From the NCBI RefSeq assembly GCF_002224125.1, contig NZ_NCSM01000004.1, positions 124,001 through 188,000 on the forward strand: a DNA stretch of 64,000 bases. The letters are read 5' to 3'. Of this stretch, positions 51,696 through 60,464 are shown one piece after another; position 1 is the stretch's first letter, and the number at the start of each line of letters is the position of its first letter. The notes under the pieces were generated by a model. The model was not told the origin of the DNA, did not search any database, and saw nothing but the letters and a program-made list of their open reading frames with translations. Source of the DNA: Streptomyces sp. NBS 14/10. GTDB lineage: Bacteria > Actinomycetota > Actinomycetes > Streptomycetales > Streptomycetaceae. The translations under genes were made by a program, and so were the position numbers.

Positions 51696-53333
51696 TTGAC
51701 CAGCCCGGAACAGCGCATGGCCGACCTGCTCAAGACCTTCGGAGATCCGGCGGCGTGCACCGCCCATCTGCTGTGCGACCGGCACCCGGCCGACGCCGTC
51801 GCCTTCACGGTGGTCGGCGCCGACCTGGGCGGGCACGACATGACCTACGGCGAACTCCGCGAGTCCTCCGCGCGGATGGCGAGCGCCCTGGCGGCCCTCG
51901 GGGTGGGCCCCGGCGACCGGGTCGCCACCCTGATGAGCAAGTCCGCCGAACTCCTCGTCGCGACACTCGCGATCTGGCGGATCGGCGCCGTCCAGGTGCC
52001 CCTGTTCACGGCGTTCGCGCCCCCGGCCATCGCCCTGCGGGTCACCGGCAACGGCACCAAGGTCGTGATCACGGACGCCGGGCAGCGCCCCAAGCTGGCC
52101 GCGGGCCCCGACCTCCCCACCGACCAGCCGTGGCGGATCATCACCACCGGGCCCACCGAGGAAGGCGACCTGTCGTTCGCCGAGCTGCTCGCGGGACACC
52201 CGCCGCTGGACGAGGCGGCCGTCCTCGGCGGGGACGCCACCATCGTGGAGCTGTTCACCTCCGGCACCCAAGGCCCGCCCAAGGCCGTGCCCATCCCGCT
52301 GCGCGCGGTCGCGGGATTCGCCATGTACCAGGAGTTCGGCCTCGACCACCGGCCCACCGATGTGTTCTGGAACGCCGCCGACCCGGGCTGGGCCTACGGG
52401 CTGTACTACGCGATCATCGCCCCGCTCGCCCTCGGCCTGCGCAGCCTGCTGTACAACAGCCTGTTCTCCGCCGAGGGGACCTGGGCGGTGCTGTCCCGCT
52501 TCAACGTCACCAACTTCGCCGCCGGCCCCACCGTCTACCGCAAGCTGCGCGGCACACCCGCCCCCGACGGTGTGCGGCTGCGCTGCGCCTCCGCGGCCGG
52601 TGAGCCGCTGCCGGCCGACGTGGTCAGCTGGGCGGAGCGGACACTCGGCATCCCGGTGCGCGACCACTACGGCTCCACCGAACTGGGCATGGCCATCGCC
52701 AACGCCTGGCACCCCGCGCTGCGCACCGACCTCAAGCCCGGCTCCATGGGCCTGCCCCTGCCCGGCTGGAGCGTGACCGTCCTGCGCGAGGACACCAACT
52801 CCGCCGTCGCCGAGCCCGGTATGCCCGGCCGGGTGGCGATGGACATCACCAAGAGCCCGCTGATGTGGTTCCAGGGCTACCGCGACGCCCCGGAGCGCAC
52901 CGCCGAGAAGTTCAGCCCCGACGGACACTGGTTCTACTCCGGCGACACCGCCTCCCGGGACGAGGACGGCCACCTGTTCTTCTCCGGGCGCAGCGACGAT
53001 GTGATCCTGATGGCCGGGTACCGCATCGGCCCGTTCGAGGTGGAGAGCGTGCTGCTGGAACACGAGGCGGTGGCGGAGGCGGCCGCGGTCGGCATCCTCC
53101 ACGAGGAACACGGCGAGGTGATGGAGGCATTCGTGGTGCTGCACGCGGGGGCGTCGTCGCCTGCGGACCCCGACGCCCTCGCCGCCGAGCTCCAGCAGCT
53201 GGTCAAGGACCGGCTGGCCAAGCATGCCTACCCGCGGAGCGTGCACTTCGTCACCGAGCTGCCCAAGACCTCGAGCGGCAAGACCCAGCGTTTCCTGCTG
53301 CGCCCGCGCCAGGTCAGCTCCCGCGCTCGCTGA
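51696..53333 (+). CDS. AMP-dependent acyl-CoA synthetase (acetyl-CoA synthetase-like)
   Basis: About 545 residues. ANL-superfamily motifs: ELFTSGTQGPPKAVPIPLRA (P-loop-like A3, with TSGTQG), VRDHYGSTELGMAIANAWH (A5), WFYSGDTASRDEDGHLFFSGRSDDVILMAGYRIGPFEVES (A7-A8) and the catalytic lysine in ELPKTSSGKTQRFLLR (A10). The A8 hinge and overall length fit medium-chain or short-chain fatty acyl-CoA ligases. The start is TTG 51696 with GAGGAG 5 nt upstream; ATG 51717 is the alternative. Downstream is an unrelated LacI regulator. Confidence 0.88.
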   Translation: MTSPEQRMADLLKTFGDPAACTAHLLCDRHPADAVAFTVVGADLGGHDMTYGELRESSARMASALAALGVGPGDRVATLMSKSAELLVATLAIWRIGAVQVPLFTAFAPPAIALRVTGNGTKVVITDAGQRPKLAAGPDLPTDQPWRIITTGPTEEGDLSFAELLAGHPPLDEAAVLGGDATIVELFTSGTQGPPKAVPIPLRAVAGFAMYQEFGLDHRPTDVFWNAADPGWAYGLYYAIIAPLALGLRSLLYNSLFSAEGTWAVLSRFNVTNFAAGPTVYRKLRGTPAPDGVRLRCASAAGEPLPADVVSWAERTLGIPVRDHYGSTELGMAIANAWHPALRTDLKPGSMGLPLPGWSVTVLREDTNSAVAEPGMPGRVAMDITKSPLMWFQGYRDAPERTAEKFSPDGHWFYSGDTASRDEDGHLFFSGRSDDVILMAGYRIGPFEVESVLLEHEAVAEAAAVGILHEEHGEVMEAFVVLHAGASSPADPDALAAELQQLVKDRLAKHAYPRSVHFVTELPKTSSGKTQRFLLRPRQVSSRAR

Positions 53334-53395
53334 GCCGGGCCCGGGAGGGCCCCCGCTCGGCTATCGTGAACGGTTACGCGGTGGGCTGGGGGCAC

Positions 53396-53417
53396 CTCCC
53401 AGCGGTAGCTGGGGGAG
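53396..53417. repeat. Palindromic intergenic repeat (CTCCCAGCGGTAGCTGGGGGAG type)
   Basis: Stem CCTCCCAGC/GCTGGGGGAG with loop GGTA. I recognise this hairpin as a sequence that recurs in intergenic regions of many Streptomyces genomes, often near gene ends. Here it sits between the ligase stop and the LacI start and could serve as terminator for the ligase. Confidence 0.6.
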
Positions 53418-53449
53418 AACCGAGCCCTCAAAAAGGGGATTAGGCCTAC

Positions 53450-54568
53450 GTGAACGAGGCAGCTGAGGCAACCGGCGCGGGCAAGGCGGGCAAGCGGGCG
53501 GCGGAGTCCACCGCGGGCAGGGACGTGTCCACGGTCAGGGACGTCGCCAAGCGCGCCGGGGTGTCCGCGTCCACCGTCTCCCGCGTCATGGGCGGCACCT
53601 ATCCGGTGGCCGCGGCCACCCGGGCCAGGGTGGTCAAGGCGATGCGCGAACTGGACTACGTGGTCAACGCGCACGCCCGCGCGCTCGGCGGGTCCACCAA
53701 CAAGACGGTGGCGTTCGTCGTGGACGATGTGACCGGCCCCTTCTACGCGCATATCGCGCGCGGCGTGGAGGAGCAGGCGTCCGCCGAGGGGCGGCTGTGC
53801 ATGCTGTGCACCACGCACGGCGATCCGCAGCGCGTCCTCGCCGTGGTGGAGATGATGCGTGAGCAGCGGGCCGATGCGGTGATCGTGGTCGGCGGGGCCT
53901 GGGAGGACAAGGCGTACCAGGACCGTATGGCCCACTTCGCGCACGCCCTGGACCGGGTGGGCTCGCGTCTGGTGCTGGTCGGCAGGCCGCCGCTGGGCGA
54001 GGGCGTACCGGCCACCGTCGTGGACTACGACAACGAGGCCGGCGCCTTCGCGATGACCACCCACCTGCTCAGTGCCGGACACCGGCGCATCGCGTATCTG
54101 GCCCGGGTGCCGGGCCTGTCCACCAGCACCCAGCGCATCAGCGGCTTCACCCGGGCCCATGAGCTGATGGGCCTGAGTCCGGACCCGGCCCTGATCCTGG
54201 ACGGAAACTTCACCCGCGCCCACGGGTATCGCGCCGCCCGGGAGCTGCTGGCCTCCGGGGCCGAGTTCAGCGCGGTGTTCGCGGGCACCGACATGGTGGC
54301 GGCGGGGGCGCTGCAGGCGCTGCGCGAGGGCGGCCTACGGGTGCCCGAGGACGTCTCGGTGGCCGGGTACGACGACATTCCGGTGGCGATCGACGTCTAC
54401 CCGGCGCTGACCACCGTGCACGTACCGCATGAGGAGCTGGGCCGCACCGCCGTGCGGCTGGCCCTGCACCGCGAGGAACTGCCCGAGAGCCAGCACCAGG
54501 TGCTCGGCACGCATATCGTCATCCGCGCGTCGACCAGGGCCCCCGGCCGTTCCCCGGAAAACCGCTAG
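53450..54568 (+). CDS. LacI-family transcriptional regulator
   Basis: 372 residues. HTH VRDVAKRAGVSASTVSRVMGG preceded by a flexible A/G-rich tail of about 25 residues; hinge ALGGSTNKTVAFVVDDVTGPFYA; effector domain ending GYDDIPVAIDVYPALTTVHVPHEELGRTA. These features are typical of carbohydrate-responsive repressors. It is directly upstream of ThuA and an alginate-lyase-family gene with a 12-bp palindrome between, so it most probably represses these two. GTG start, no better alternative seen. Confidence 0.9.
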   Translation: MNEAAEATGAGKAGKRAAESTAGRDVSTVRDVAKRAGVSASTVSRVMGGTYPVAAATRARVVKAMRELDYVVNAHARALGGSTNKTVAFVVDDVTGPFYAHIARGVEEQASAEGRLCMLCTTHGDPQRVLAVVEMMREQRADAVIVVGGAWEDKAYQDRMAHFAHALDRVGSRLVLVGRPPLGEGVPATVVDYDNEAGAFAMTTHLLSAGHRRIAYLARVPGLSTSTQRISGFTRAHELMGLSPDPALILDGNFTRAHGYRAARELLASGAEFSAVFAGTDMVAAGALQALREGGLRVPEDVSVAGYDDIPVAIDVYPALTTVHVPHEELGRTAVRLALHREELPESQHQVLGTHIVIRASTRAPGRSPENR

Positions 54569-54622
54569 AAAACGGTCTCTGCCGAACGGCCTTCGCGTGC
54601 GACGGTCGTCGGCTGAGGTTAT

Positions 54623-54634
54623 CGAAAATTTTCG
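54623..54634 (+). promoter_or_regulatory. Likely LacI-family operator
   Basis: CGAAAATTTTCG, a perfect 12-bp palindrome with central symmetry, about 100 bp upstream of the ThuA start and 55 bp after the LacI stop. AT-rich palindromes of this kind are typical targets of LacI-family proteins in Streptomyces, and it stands out from the GC-rich background. Confidence 0.6.
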
Positions 54635-54732
54635 CGTCTGGTAGCGACGGAAGACGGCGCGGTGCCGCATGCCCATGATGGATACCGGTTTCCCTGGGTT
54701 CCCCCACCGCACGCCTTCTTGGAGCGACCACC

Positions 54733-55401
54733 ATGGCGCAGAGCCGGCCGAGGTTCCTCGTCTACACCCGCACCACCGCCTACCGGCACGAGTCCATCCC
54801 CGAGGGCGTCCGCGCCTTCCATGAGCTCGGCGCCGAGCATGGCTTCGACGTGGAGGCGACGGAGGACCCGAGGGCCCTCGAGCGCGGCCTCGACCGCTTC
54901 GCTGCCGTGGTGTTCCTGTCCACCAGCGGTGATGTGCTCACCCCCGGGGGACGGGAGGCGCTGCGGTCTCACCTGCGGGGCGGCGGCGGGTTCATGGGCG
55001 TGCACGCCGCAGCGTGCACCGAGTACGGCTGGCCGTACTACGGCGAGCTGCTTCGGGCCCGCTTCGACCGCCACCCCGCACTGCAGCCGGGCGTCCTCAC
55101 CATCGAGGACCGGGACCACCCGGCGACCGGCCATCTGGGCGCCACCTGGGCGTTCACCGACGAGTGGTACGACTTCCGGGCCAGTCCGCGCGGTGCGGTG
55201 CGGGTGCTGGCCTCCGCCGACGAGACCTCGTACGAGGGCGGGGGGATGGGGGCCGACCATCCGCTCGTCTGGTGTCATGAGCATGATGGTGCGCGGGTCT
55301 TCTACACCGCGCTCGGACACACCTGTGAGGCGTACGACGATCCCGCCTTCCGGGCCCACCTCCTCGGCGGGCTCCGCCACGTGGCGCGATCACAGCACTG
55401 A
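54733..55401 (+). CDS. ThuA-domain protein
   Basis: 222 residues. FLVYTRTTAYRHESIPEGVRAF, FAAVVFLSTSGDVLTPGGREALRSHLRGGGGFMGVHAA, and VFYTALGHTCEAYDDPAFRAHLLGGLRHVA are the classical blocks of the ThuA (trehalose-utilisation-like, glutamine-amidotransferase fold) family, often linked to sugar or polyuronate degradation. ATG start with GGAG 8 nt upstream. Located between a LacI repressor and an alginate-lyase-family protein, it likely acts on a sugar derived from that polysaccharide. Confidence 0.88.
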   Translation: MAQSRPRFLVYTRTTAYRHESIPEGVRAFHELGAEHGFDVEATEDPRALERGLDRFAAVVFLSTSGDVLTPGGREALRSHLRGGGGFMGVHAAACTEYGWPYYGELLRARFDRHPALQPGVLTIEDRDHPATGHLGATWAFTDEWYDFRASPRGAVRVLASADETSYEGGGMGADHPLVWCHEHDGARVFYTALGHTCEAYDDPAFRAHLLGGLRHVARSQH

Positions 55402-55462
55402 CCACATCCCGCACCACCCCCACACCCCCCCCACGACCCCCCACGATGGGAGTGACTTCTCG

Positions 55463-56692
55463 ATGAGCCGCGAGAACACACATAAGCTCAGCCGACGCGG
55501 AGTGCTGAAGGCCGCCGGAGGGTTCGCCCTCGCGGGCGCCGCCGGCGGCATCACCACCGCCGTCACCGCGGGCTCCGCCGGCGCCGCCCCGGCCACCTTC
55601 ACCCACCCGGGCATGCTGCACGCCTACGGCGAGCTCAACCGGGCCAAGGTACGGGTGACCGCCGGGAACGACCCGTGGCTGTCCGGCTGGAACCGACTGA
55701 TCGCCAACTCGCACGCCCAGTCAGGCTGGAAGGCCAACCCGCAGGCCACCGTCATCCGCGGCGGCACCGGCGAGAACTACGGCATCCTCTACAACGACAT
55801 CCACGCCGCCTACCAGAACGCCCTGCGCTGGAAGATCGCCGGAACCACCGCCCACGGCGACACCGCCCGCGACATCCTCAACGCCTGGTCCGCCAAGCTC
55901 ACCACGGTCACCGGAAACGCCGACCGGTTCCTGGCCGCCGGGATCTACGGCTACCAGTTCGCCAACGCCGCCGAGCTGATGCGGGGTTACTCCGGCTTCG
56001 ACCTCGACCGGTTCAAGAGGATGATGCTCAACGTCTTCTACCCGCTGAACAACCAGTTCCTCACCGGTCACAACGACGCCTGCATCACCAACTACTGGGC
56101 CAACTGGGACCTGTGCAACATGAACTCGATCCTGGCCATCGGCATCCTGTGTGATGACGGGGCCAAGTACGACCAGGCCGTGAACTATTTCAAGAACGGC
56201 GCGGGCAACGGCTCCATCAAGCACGCCGTCCCGTTCCTGCACGACAGCCAGGGCCTCGCCCAGTGGCAGGAGTCCGGCCGCGACCAGGGCCACACCATGA
56301 TGGGCATGGGCCAGATGGGCGCCTTCTGCGAGATGGCCTGGTCGCAGGGCGAGGACCTGTACGGCTACGACAGCAACCGCTTCATGAAGGCCGCCCAGTA
56401 CGTCGCCAAGTACAACCTCGGCCAGGACGTCCCCTTCACCACCTACACCTGGGGCACCGGCCAGAACTGCGCCCAGCAGTCCCACACCGTGATCTCCTCC
56501 GCGAGCCGCGGCCAGCTGCGGCCGGTGTGGGACATCCTGCACTACCACTACGCCAGGCGCCGGGGCCTGTCCGTGCCGTACATCACGGCCATGGCGGAGA
56601 AGGTCCGCCCCGAGGGCGGCGGTGGAGACTACGGCTCCACGAGCGGTGGCTTCGACCAGCTGGGCTTCGGAACCCTGCTGTACGCCAAGTAG
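55463..56692 (+). CDS. Tat-exported alginate-lyase-family (PL5-like alpha/alpha toroid) protein
   Basis: 409 residues. Twin-arginine signal KLSRRGVLKAAGGFALAGAA with AxA cleavage site near residue 40. The mature region shows an alginate_lyase-type helical toroid: WKANPQATVIRGGTGENYG, AAYQNALRWKIAGTTAHGDTA, TGHNDACITNYWANWDLCNMNSILAIGIL and ESGRDQGHTMMGMGQMGAFCEMAWSQG. The N-x-N-W and S/ES-GRDQGH blocks are those of the secreted actinobacterial polysaccharide lyases. Substrate may be alginate or another uronate polymer. The upstream 60 bp is C/A-rich and has no promoter, so it is probably co-transcribed with the ThuA gene. Confidence 0.86.
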   Translation: MSRENTHKLSRRGVLKAAGGFALAGAAGGITTAVTAGSAGAAPATFTHPGMLHAYGELNRAKVRVTAGNDPWLSGWNRLIANSHAQSGWKANPQATVIRGGTGENYGILYNDIHAAYQNALRWKIAGTTAHGDTARDILNAWSAKLTTVTGNADRFLAAGIYGYQFANAAELMRGYSGFDLDRFKRMMLNVFYPLNNQFLTGHNDACITNYWANWDLCNMNSILAIGILCDDGAKYDQAVNYFKNGAGNGSIKHAVPFLHDSQGLAQWQESGRDQGHTMMGMGQMGAFCEMAWSQGEDLYGYDSNRFMKAAQYVAKYNLGQDVPFTTYTWGTGQNCAQQSHTVISSASRGQLRPVWDILHYHYARRRGLSVPYITAMAEKVRPEGGGGDYGSTSGGFDQLGFGTLLYAK

Positions 56693-56725
56693 GCCTTTTA
56701 GAGCGGTACGAAGGTCTTCGTTCGA

Positions 56726-56793
56726 CGCCGGTCATCCTGAGGCCCCGCAGTTGTTACAGCTCCAACCGCCGTTGGGCCCCTGGATGACCGGCG
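56726..56793. repeat. 12-bp perfect inverted repeat embedded in the zinc-ribbon ORF
   Basis: CGCCGGTCATCC (56726-56737) and GGATGACCGGCG (56782-56793), spacer 44 nt. The first arm covers the stop and the last codon of the zinc-ribbon microprotein; the second encodes its central GAPVIQ residues. A folded mRNA could hide the stop region. Confidence 0.7.
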
Positions 56794-56815
56794 CTCCGCA
56801 CTGACTGCAGTTCAC
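56732..56815 (-). CDS. 27-residue zinc-ribbon microprotein
   Basis: A tiny ORF on the minus strand: MNCSQCGAPVIQGPNGGWSC continuing NNCGASG, i.e. CxxC - 13 residues - CxxC, an apparently complete zinc-ribbon knuckle. GTG start is preceded at 6 nt by AGGGGGG, a plausible ribosome-binding site, and an in-frame TGA lies five codons before it, so the start is fixed. It lies between the convergent alginate-lyase-like gene and the phosphatase gene, which is on the same strand downstream. The pattern of Cys spacing, the central Trp and the Asn/Gly turns argue for real coding. Function unknown: nucleic-acid or protein binding. Confidence 0.65.
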   Translation of the reverse strand: MNCSQCGAPVIQGPNGGWSCNNCGASG

Positions 56816-56881
56816 AACGGCCCCCCTGTCTCAGCTTTTACCCAAGAAGACGCCATAACTCTGCCTCAGGCTGCTCGCATT

Positions 56882-59476
56882 TCAGGCGGAGAACGAAAGG
56901 GCGCCGTTCTCGCGGCTCGGCGGAAGGCTCTGCTCGGCCCAGATGACCTTGCCGTGCGGAGTCTGCCGGGTGCCCCAGCGCTGGGTGAGCTGGGCGACGA
57001 GCAGCAGTCCGCGCCCGCCCTCGTCGAAGCTGCGGGCCCGGCGCATATGCGGGGCGGTGCTGCTGGCGTCGGAGACCTCGCAGATCAGCCCGGCGTCATG
57101 GATCAGCCGCAGCTGGATGGGGCTGCTGGCATGGCGGATGGCGTTGGTGACCAGCTCGCTCACCACGAGCTCGGTGGTGAAGATCGCCTCCTCAAGTCCC
57201 CAGGCCGTCAGCTGCCGGGAGGTCCAGCGGCGCGCCTCGGCGACGGTCGCCGCGGTGGCCGGCACGTCCCGGGTGGCCACGCTGGCCGCGTCCAGGGTGC
57301 GGGTCCGGGCGATCAGCAGGGCGATGTCGTCACTGCCCCGCTCCGGGGTGAGGACGTCCAGTACGGACTGGCACATCTGTTCGGCCGACTCGCCGGGCTC
57401 GGTCAGTGCCCGGCACAGCAGCGCCAGCCCCTCGTCGGGGTCGCGGGCGGCGGACCGCAGCAGCCCGTCCGTGTACAGCACGAGCGTGCTGTTCTCCGGG
57501 AGCTCCATATCGACGGTCTCGAACGGCAGGCCCCCCACGCCCAGCGGCGGCCCCGGGGGCACCCGCGGCAGCGTGACCGCCCCGCCGGGGGTGACCACGA
57601 CGGGCGCGGGATGGCCGGCGCTGGCGAAGGAGGCCGTGCGGGTGATCGGGTCGTACACCCCGTACAGGCAGGTGGCGCCCAGCTCGCCGGTGCTCTCCTT
57701 CCGCTCCTCGGCCACGAGATCGCCCGTCTGGGGACGCGGCTCCGTCTCGCCGGTACGGGGCTCGGTCTCGCCGGTGTGGAATTCCTCCTCGTCCAGGCGG
57801 AGCACCAGATCGTCCAGGTGGGTGAGCAGCTCGTCCGGGGGCAGACCGATGTCGGCCAGCGTACGAACCGCCGTCCGCAGCCGCCCCATGGTCGCCACGG
57901 CGTGCACCCCGTGCCCCACGACATCGCCCACGACCAGGGCGATCCGGGCCCCCGAGAGCCTGATGACGTCGAACCAGTCGCCCCCGACCCCCGCCGCGGT
58001 GCGCGCCGGAAGGTAGCGGGAGGCGATCGACGCGGCCATCTGCCGCATCCCCGTGCGCGGCAGCATGCTGCGCTGGATGGCCAGCGAGACGGCGCGCTCA
58101 CGCGTGTAGCGGCGGGCGTTGTCCACGCACACCGCGGCCCGCGCCGTGATCTCCTCGGCCAGCAGCAGATCGTCGTCGTCGAACGGATCCCGTGTCCGGT
58201 GGCGGTAGAACATCGCCACCCCCAGGGTGGTGCCCCGGGCGATCAGCGGCACCGCCATCACCGAGTGGATCCCGTACCGGTGCACCGATTCGCCACGGCG
58301 GGGGACCTCCCGGGTCCAGCGCCGGATCTCCTCGTCCCGGGTCGAGTGCCGCACACCGCGGCCCGCCGCCAGGGCCTTGGCGGGAGGCGAGTACTCCGGC
58401 CAGGAATCCGCGCCTCCGGCCACCAGCGACGCCTCCGGGCAGTCCTCCAGGACGGACTGCTGCGCGATACGGCGGAAGTCCACGGCCCGGCTCGCCGGGC
58501 TCACCATCGGCTCCTGCCCGTGGTAGATCGCGTCCAGCAGATCGACGGTGACGAAGTCGGCGAACCGGTCGACCGCCACATCCGCCAGCTCCTGCGCCGT
58601 CCGGCTCACGTCCAAGGTGGTGCCGATCCGGACGCTGGCCTCGTTGACGATCGTCAGCCGGCGCCGGGCCCGGTGCTGTTCGGTGTAGTCGAACACCACC
58701 GCCGACAGGCCCCGCACCACGCCCATCGCGTCCTTCACGGGGATCAGATAGACGGCCCAGGCGGGCTTGCTCGGCTCATCCGACAAGGGGTCGAAGCCCT
58801 CGTGGCGGATCGCTTCTCCGGTGCGGATGACCTGCTCCTGGAGCAGGTCGATCTCCTGGACGATGGGCCGGGAGTCCATCTCGCGCAGGCGCAGCCCGCG
58901 CATCTGAGCCACCGACTGGCCCATGAGATGGGTCATGGCCACGTTCGCGCCCACCAGCCGCGCCCGGGTGTTGTAGATCGCCACGGGAATCGGCATCTGG
59001 GCCAGCGTCCAGTTCTCCAGCAGCCGCTCCTCCTCGGACAGCTCCTCCTCGGGCCACCCCGGGGCGCCGGGCTCCGGGCCGGGCCGGCCGGGCCGGGCCT
59101 CGGCTGCCGTACCCGCCACCACGAGCCAGCGCATCCCGCCGCGGGCGTCGGTCAGCGGATGTGCCTGGACCGCCAGCTGTACGCGGTGCCCGCCCTGGTG
59201 CCTGGCCTTGATCGGGCCGCTCCAGCCGTCGCCCGGCTGCGCGCGCAGATAGCTCCGGGCCGAGGCGGGGAGCTCCCCGGCGAGGAGGTCCAGCACCGGA
59301 TGGCCCAGCATGTCGCCGGGCTGATACCCGAGCAGCCGCGCCGCATCGGGCCCCCAGGCCGTGATGTACCCGCGGGCATCGACCTCGATCGCCGCCGAGA
59401 GCGGCGCGACCTGCTGATGCCCGAACTCCTCGGCCCTGCCGTGGGACCTCGCGGAATCTTGCTTGCGCATCGGCAT
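56882..59476 (-). CDS. PAS-PAS-GAF-SpoIIE (PP2C)-HATPase multidomain phosphatase
   Basis: About 864 residues. PAS 35-135 (AIEVDARGYITAWGPDAARLLGY), second PAS 165-285 (NTRARLVGANVAMTHLMG, VVFDYTEQHRAR), GAF 300-480 (VDRFADFVTVDLLD ... SVMAVPLIARGTTLGVAMFYR), SpoIIE/PP2C 490-730 (AAGVGGDWFDVIRLSGARIALVVGDVVGHG; metal-binding Asp residues in GGDWFD, DVVGHG, LYTDGL and GSDDIALL) and a C-terminal anti-sigma-factor-like HATPase (ELVVSELVTNAIRHA ... DEGGRGLLLVAQL). Such proteins dephosphorylate anti-anti-sigma factors and probably rephosphorylate via the kinase module, tuning stress sigma factors. A perfect internal repeat of TGETEPR lies in the PP2C insertion. Start ATG 59476 or 59470. Confidence 0.92.
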   Translation of the reverse strand: MPMRKQDSARSHGRAEEFGHQQVAPLSAAIEVDARGYITAWGPDAARLLGYQPGDMLGHPVLDLLAGELPASARSYLRAQPGDGWSGPIKARHQGGHRVQLAVQAHPLTDARGGMRWLVVAGTAAEARPGRPGPEPGAPGWPEEELSEEERLLENWTLAQMPIPVAIYNTRARLVGANVAMTHLMGQSVAQMRGLRLREMDSRPIVQEIDLLQEQVIRTGEAIRHEGFDPLSDEPSKPAWAVYLIPVKDAMGVVRGLSAVVFDYTEQHRARRRLTIVNEASVRIGTTLDVSRTAQELADVAVDRFADFVTVDLLDAIYHGQEPMVSPASRAVDFRRIAQQSVLEDCPEASLVAGGADSWPEYSPPAKALAAGRGVRHSTRDEEIRRWTREVPRRGESVHRYGIHSVMAVPLIARGTTLGVAMFYRHRTRDPFDDDDLLLAEEITARAAVCVDNARRYTRERAVSLAIQRSMLPRTGMRQMAASIASRYLPARTAAGVGGDWFDVIRLSGARIALVVGDVVGHGVHAVATMGRLRTAVRTLADIGLPPDELLTHLDDLVLRLDEEEFHTGETEPRTGETEPRPQTGDLVAEERKESTGELGATCLYGVYDPITRTASFASAGHPAPVVVTPGGAVTLPRVPPGPPLGVGGLPFETVDMELPENSTLVLYTDGLLRSAARDPDEGLALLCRALTEPGESAEQMCQSVLDVLTPERGSDDIALLIARTRTLDAASVATRDVPATAATVAEARRWTSRQLTAWGLEEAIFTTELVVSELVTNAIRHASSPIQLRLIHDAGLICEVSDASSTAPHMRRARSFDEGGRGLLLVAQLTQRWGTRQTPHGKVIWAEQSLPPSRENGALSFSA

Positions 59477-59551
59477 CTGCCTCGCCGGGCCGTATCCGAA
59501 TGCCCGGGCTCGGGGCCCGGACGTCACGGCCCCTCTCCAGGATCATCCCCG

Positions 59552-59582
59552 GGCCCGGGCCCGCTCAATCGGGCCCCGGGCC
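59552..59582 (-). terminator. Terminator-like hairpin downstream of the ATP-grasp genes
   Basis: GGCCCGGGCCC / GGGCCCCGGGCC stem (6 plus 5 pairs around one bulged C) with an 8-nt loop, 60-90 bp beyond the last ATP-grasp stop and before the phosphatase start region. Confidence 0.55.
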
Positions 59583-59639
59583 GTGGTCCGGGCCGGGATC
59601 TGCGGACGGCGGTCCGGTCCGGGATCGGCCCGCGATGCC

Positions 59640-60464
59640 TCAGCTGTGCGGGACGGCGCCCCGCTCGGCGGTGCGCAGTGCCAGCTCGGCCAGCGCCTCG
59701 GGGGCGCCGGCCTGGCCGCGTATCCCCGGAAAGGCGTTGATGTCCACGATCAGCGGCGCCCCGTCGCCCGCGTCGATCACATCCACGCCGTACACCCGCA
59801 GTCCGAAGACCGAGCCGACCCGCAGCGCCAGCCGCGCCCAGCCGTCCGGCAGGTCCCCGGGCGCCGGCGAGCGCGCCGGGCCGCGGTCGGGGTCCGCCAG
59901 CTCCGACCGGCGTACGGCCGCGAAGACCCGGCCCTCGATCACCCACAGCTTGTGGTCCCAGCCGCTGTTCTCGGTGAACGGCTGCACCACCACCGGCTCG
60001 CCCGACCAGACGGCGCCAAGGGCGCGCAGCCCGGCGGCGTCGTCGAGCCGGGCCACCAGATCGTGCCGTCGGCTGTGCCGGCTCTTGATCACCACCGGAT
60101 ACGCGAGCTCTTCGCCGCCGAGCCGGGCGAGGGCCGGTACGGTCCGGGTGCGCGCGAAGGGCAGCCCGGCCCGGAGCGCGAGGTCGGCCATCGCCGTCCG
60201 GTCCTGGCACAGCTCGGTCGGCCCCACCGCGTTCAGCACCGGAGCGCCACGCTCTTCGAGATAGCGGGCCAGGCCGAGCGCGCGGGGCGTGTGCGCCTTC
60301 AGCAGATAGACATCGGCGAGCGTCCCGAAGGAGTCCGGATCCTCCGGTGCGCCGTCCCAGCCGCCCGGATCCACCGCCTCCACCTGGTGCCGGGGCGTCA
60401 GCAGCGCGGTCGTAGCGGCCAGCAGCGGGTGCTCGGGCTCCGGGGTGATCAGACCGATCCTCAT
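59640..60464 (-). CDS. RimK-like ATP-grasp ligase 2
   Basis: 274 residues. Typical ATP-grasp pieces: PYPVVIKSRHSRRHDLVARL-type substrate loop (here YPVVIKSRHS), VVQPFTENSGWDHKLWVIEG, VYGVDVIDAGDGAPLIVDINAFPGIRG (the DxNxFPG metal/ATP motif). Overlaps the preceding ATP-grasp gene by 4 nt (ATGA) and shares its domain organisation, so the two likely act successively or as a heterodimer. They form carboxylate-amine bonds via acyl phosphates; substrate cannot be inferred. Confidence 0.85.
   Translation of the reverse strand: MRIGLITPEPEHPLLAATTALLTPRHQVEAVDPGGWDGAPEDPDSFGTLADVYLLKAHTPRALGLARYLEERGAPVLNAVGPTELCQDRTAMADLALRAGLPFARTRTVPALARLGGEELAYPVVIKSRHSRRHDLVARLDDAAGLRALGAVWSGEPVVVQPFTENSGWDHKLWVIEGRVFAAVRRSELADPDRGPARSPAPGDLPDGWARLALRVGSVFGLRVYGVDVIDAGDGAPLIVDINAFPGIRGQAGAPEALAELALRTAERGAVPHS

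Noticed and set aside
48963..53246. A 1427-codon frame antisense to the ClpC-like and acyl-CoA ligase genes
   Set aside because: Same GC artefact; composition is G/A/V/D-repetitive and it crosses two unrelated, well supported genes and their intergenic region.
54662..56692. A 676-codon extension of the alginate-lyase-like gene through the ThuA gene
   Set aside because: The upstream part is an alternate frame of ThuA. The Tat signal at ATG 55463 marks the true start.
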